Shown one piece after another: positions 6,656-8,045 of a DNA stretch of 8,045 nucleotides (position 1 is its first letter; the number at the start of each line of letters is the position of its first letter). Source of the stretch: ANME-2 cluster archaeon (GTDB taxonomy: Archaea; Halobacteriota; Methanosarcinia; Methanosarcinales; Methanogasteraceae); assembly GCA_003601535.1 (NCBI GenBank), contig PIXW01000263.1, positions 1 to 8,045 on the forward strand, given 5' to 3'. The notes under the pieces are model-generated. The model saw only the letters and a program-made list of their open reading frames with translations. It had not been told where the DNA came from and ran no database searches. A program made the translations under genes and the position numbers.

Positions 6656-6748
6656 ATGATGGCTGTGCAGGTCACAATCACCATAGACAACCGTGAAATG
6701 CCCATTCACATATTTAACGTAATAACTCTCCCTCCACTTCTTTACTAA
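6656..6748 (+). CDS. Possible 30-aa ORF with a strong Shine-Dalgarno
   Basis: AAGGAGGT (6648-6655) is the best ribosome-binding site in the window, and it leads directly to a tandem ATGATG. The frame reads MMAVQVTITIDNREMPIHIF and ends after LPPLLY at 6748. Spacing from the motif to the second ATG is 3 nt, which is short. It partly overlaps, antisense, the end of the decayed PIN gene. It could be the stub of a truncated gene, a leader peptide, or chance. Confidence 0.2.
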   Translation: MMAVQVTITIDNREMPIHIFNVITLPPLLY

Positions 6749-6968
6749 ACTCATAAAAATCTTTCTCGCGTAAATCCCTGATAAATCCCTTAATCTCTTC
6801 TATGGAAAATTTTTCTTTTCTTTTATACCGCAGCAAAAATGTTGGAATTGAAATTGCTTTCTAGCTTTTTGTTCCTTGCAATCTGTCTTGCACGTCTATC
6901 GCTTATCAATATCTCGATAGACACCCATAGAGATATATGAGTACAGAATCGACCGTATACCGTATGTT
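6714..6968 (-). pseudogene. Decayed PIN-domain (DUF3368/VapC-type) toxin gene
   Basis: On the minus strand, SIEILISDRRARQIARNKKLE (about 6915-6859) matches the D-[DR]-xAR-xIA segment typical of DUF3368 PIN proteins. Its frame then hits a stop. Dropping one base of the TTT at 6858-6860 joins it to AISIPTFLLRYKRKEKFSIE and on through EEIKGFIRDLREKDFYEFSKEVEGELLR, ending at the TAA at 6714-6716. That is a convincing C-terminal tail, so a single-base frameshift is the simplest reading. Upstream, only another frame gives IRYTVDSVLIYLYG (about 6965-6924), like the first PIN strand (VDSxVLIYL). This hints that the middle of the domain has been deleted. PIN toxins are RNases with clustered acidic residues; most of these are gone here, so no activity is expected. 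Confidence 0.6.
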
Positions 6969-7294
6969 CAGATCGTGCGGATTTCTCACGTATCCGCTTC
7001 AAAAACGGTGGCAAACATCAATTGTTCCTGGTTCTGGCGTTTTTTGTGGTCACCAACGGTAGCTCCCTCGCGTATGTGGAAAAACGCGGGCGTCTCTTGC
7101 GTCTCTGCGACTTTGCGGTAAACTGGAGAGAATGAAAAGTCACTTCTTTCGGCGTATTTTGAGAACCACAGAATCCATCAGAATCAGAAATATTCGTGAG
7201 GGAGTTCGAGACGGCGTAGATGATTGGCAGTTGAAATGTGTTCCTGCATGCGAGCGAGATATGTCATCGTCTTTCACGCCCGTGCCATCCACAC
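6969..7294. other. Gene-free stretch within the accessory island
   Basis: I see no convincing gene here on either strand. The longest frame on the plus strand (7132-7335) is arginine/serine-rich with no domain-like pattern. The stretch holds a T6 run near 7042 and the TTGCG-type microrepeat at 7091-7119. It may be old repeat and gene debris between the decayed PIN gene and the intact gene pair. Confidence 0.6.
7091..7119 (+). repeat. Degenerate tandem TTGCG microrepeat
   Basis: CGTCTCTTGCGTCTCTGCGA followed by CTTTGCGGT contains three roughly 9-nt units (CTTGCGTCT, CTGCGACTT, TGCGGT). Its complement, ACCGCAAAGTCGCAGAGACG, looks like a short low-complexity repeat that I have seen recur in intergenic DNA of assorted genomes. 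Function is unknown. Confidence 0.5.
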
Positions 7295-7338
7295 CGCGCC
7301 CCAACCACCACCAATTTCGACCACAAAAGATTTAAGTA
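7295..7338 (+). repeat. 44-bp direct repeat copy 1, carrying a TATA box
   Basis: This begins CGCGCCCCAACCACCACCAA and ends with AAGATTTAAGTA. It matches 7886-7929 at 41 of 44 positions without gaps. The A/T-rich 3' end is a promoter-like BRE/TATA element oriented toward the DUF4258/DUF2283 genes. Transcription start is expected near 7360, about 46 nt before the first ATG. The C-rich 5' part (CCCCAACCACCACC) could be an operator or a recombination site. Confidence 0.85.
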
Positions 7339-7405
7339 GCAATAGATAGCAGATATCTCGATTAATGATGTTCTGAAGTTGTATTTCCATATAGGATGGG
7401 TAATT

Positions 7406-7636
7406 ATGGATGTAAAATTCACAAAACACGCAGAAGATATGTTAAAAGAACGGAGGTTTGATAGAGCGTTCATTGTGGATGTTGTATGTAATCCGGAACG
7501 AAAGGAAAGTGGCGCGGGTGGCGTGTGGTATGCTATTCGAAGAGTTGGGGATAAAGTGGTGAGAGTTGTTGTTAACGGTAAAGAAAAACCATATATCGTC
7601 GTAACGATGTATTATGATAGGAGGCTTAGAAAATGA
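7406..7636 (+). CDS. DUF4258 protein, putative RelE/ParE-like toxin
   Basis: This encodes 76 aa. It starts MDVKFTKHAEDMLKERRFDR, the family's opening strand plus KHA...R helix (H8, R15, R16). A NPE turn follows, then GGVWYAIRRVGDKVVRVVV (38-56) and YIVVTMYYDRRLRK, the central sheet ending in VVTxYYD. The family is small and structurally compared with RelE/BrnT-like mRNA interferases; toxin activity is predicted, not proven. AGGATGG (7393-7399) sits 6 nt before the chosen ATG; the frame continues 5' to 7379 but without homology. The stop overlaps the next start as ATGA, giving tight coupling. The order toxin-like then antitoxin-like is the reverse of the classical arrangement. Confidence 0.85.
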   Translation: MDVKFTKHAEDMLKERRFDRAFIVDVVCNPERKESGAGGVWYAIRRVGDKVVRVVVNGKEKPYIVVTMYYDRRLRK

Positions 7637-7866
7637 GAGTTAAAGTAGATATGGAGAGCGATGCACTCTATTTCAGATTATGTGAGGATGATGTAGAAGA
7701 TAGCGAAGAAATCGCCCCTGGGATCATCATCGATTATAACAAAGATGATAACGTGGTCGGTATAGAAATTCTAGGTATTAAATCACGATTGCCTGTAGAA
7801 GAGTTATCGCGTATGACCGTCGAATTGCCTACTGTCATGCAACATCCTCACCGACCATGGCATTGA
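7633..7866 (+). CDS. DUF2283 protein, putative antitoxin partner
   Basis: This encodes 77 aa. The DUF2283 signature is nearly complete: MRVKVDMESDALYFRLCEDD, then SEEIAPGIIIDYNKDDNVVG and IEILGIKSRL, an acidic protein of alternating strands. Residues 60-77 (MTVELPTVMQHPHRPWH) look like an added or degenerate tail. DUF2283 genes very often sit directly beside DUF4258 genes, and an acidic partner to a basic toxin-like protein fits antitoxin logic. AGGAGG (7619-7624) lies 8 nt before the ATG, inside the upstream gene, and the start overlaps its stop by 4 nt. The function is inferred from the pairing. Confidence 0.85.
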   Translation: MRVKVDMESDALYFRLCEDDVEDSEEIAPGIIIDYNKDDNVVGIEILGIKSRLPVEELSRMTVELPTVMQHPHRPWH

Positions 7867-7885
7867 TATGTTCTTGTGTTATCAT

Positions 7886-7929
7886 CGCGCCCCAACCACC
7901 ACCAGTTTCGACCACATAAGATTTAAATA
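7886..7929 (+). repeat. 44-bp direct repeat copy 2, carrying a TATA box
   Basis: This lies 20 nt after the DUF2283 stop and has the same orientation as copy 1. Here the 3' end is AAGATTTAAATAC, a closer match to the archaeal TATA consensus than copy 1. A start near 7950 would fall inside the 103-bp repeat copy 2 that begins at 7943. The two 44-bp copies exactly bracket the gene pair. Confidence 0.85.
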
Positions 7930-7942
7930 CGAACGACCAATG

Positions 7943-8045
7943 CAGTTACGTAATCCAAATATGACGGGATACGAGGGTGATTGCGCCCTTTTTGCATCCG
8001 TTGGCAACAACCGCCTTCGCCACTGGCAACAAACGAATGCCCCCA
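7943..8045. repeat. 103-bp direct repeat copy 2, reaching the window edge
   Basis: This is the second copy of the 6530-6632 element, 1413 nt downstream and in the same orientation. It is cut by the window end, so its full length is unknown. Its hairpin stem is GGGTG/CGCCC with loop ATTG, followed by T5. An ATG at 7961 opens a plus-strand frame, MTGYEGDCALFASVGNNRLR, that runs to the edge. It sits just after a good TATA box, so here, unlike in copy 1, it may be transcribed. Confidence 0.85.

Noticed and set aside
6533..6754. Minus-strand 73-codon frame through repeat copy 1 as a gene
   Set aside because: Its first part is the PIN tail read in the wrong frame. The shared part with copy 2 has mostly replacement changes, so coding is not supported over structure.
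6823..7014. Minus-strand 63-codon frame as an intact gene
   Set aside because: Only its C-terminal half looks like protein (PIN segment), and it stops where the homologous tail continues in another frame; recorded as part of a pseudogene.
7132..7335. Plus-strand 67-codon frame ending in the 44-bp repeat
   Set aside because: No ribosome-binding site, low-complexity Arg/Ser/Pro composition, and it runs through a promoter-like repeat.
6530..8045. CRISPR array
   Set aside because: Two different repeats with only two copies each and spacings of hundreds of bases; no regular spacers and no cas genes.

Overview
The window reads as an archaeal chromosome segment, most likely from the methanogen/ANME side of the Euryarchaeota (Halobacteriota). 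The evidence is an archaeal-type ribosomal protein S15 (152 aa with the N-terminal extension), a Dpo4-like Y-family polymerase with a C-terminal PCNA-binding box, an archaeal PRC-barrel protein, AT-rich TATA boxes ahead of genes, and a secreted sequon-rich surface protein. The exact lineage cannot be named from sequence reading alone.

Layout. (1) 1-802, minus: the N-terminal 267 residues of a secreted surface protein running off the left edge. (2) 803-1051: a divergent intergenic region with one self-complementary TATA-like box and a possible 46-aa ORF. (3) 1052-3870, plus: a compact run of rpsO, a homocitrate/Re-citrate synthase-family enzyme (1-nt gap) and dinB (13-nt gap). (4) 3850-5311, minus: a two-gene operon of a UbiE-like methyltransferase and a stand-alone asparagine-synthase-type PP-loop protein. 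It overlaps its partner internally and overlaps the end of dinB by 21 nt. (5) 5312-5431: a divergent promoter region. (6) 5432-6509, plus: a PRC-barrel protein and a two-helix membrane protein with a long cytoplasmic coiled coil. (7) 6510-8045: an accessory island. It holds a 103-bp direct repeat at both ends (6530 and 7943), a decayed PIN-domain toxin gene, a TTGCG-type microrepeat, and an intact DUF4258/DUF2283 toxin-antitoxin-like pair flanked by a 44-bp direct repeat that carries a TATA box.

How the genes fit together. The rpsO run joins translation, central carbon metabolism and translesion synthesis, probably by shared transcription rather than shared function. The PRC-barrel/membrane coiled-coil pair resembles in outline the archaeal CdpB/CdpA division proteins, although that link is inference. 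The right-hand 1.5 kb has the hallmarks of a toxin-antitoxin hot spot: repeat-bounded modules, one intact and one in decay. The repeats, one of which supplies a ready-made promoter, are the most unusual part of the window.
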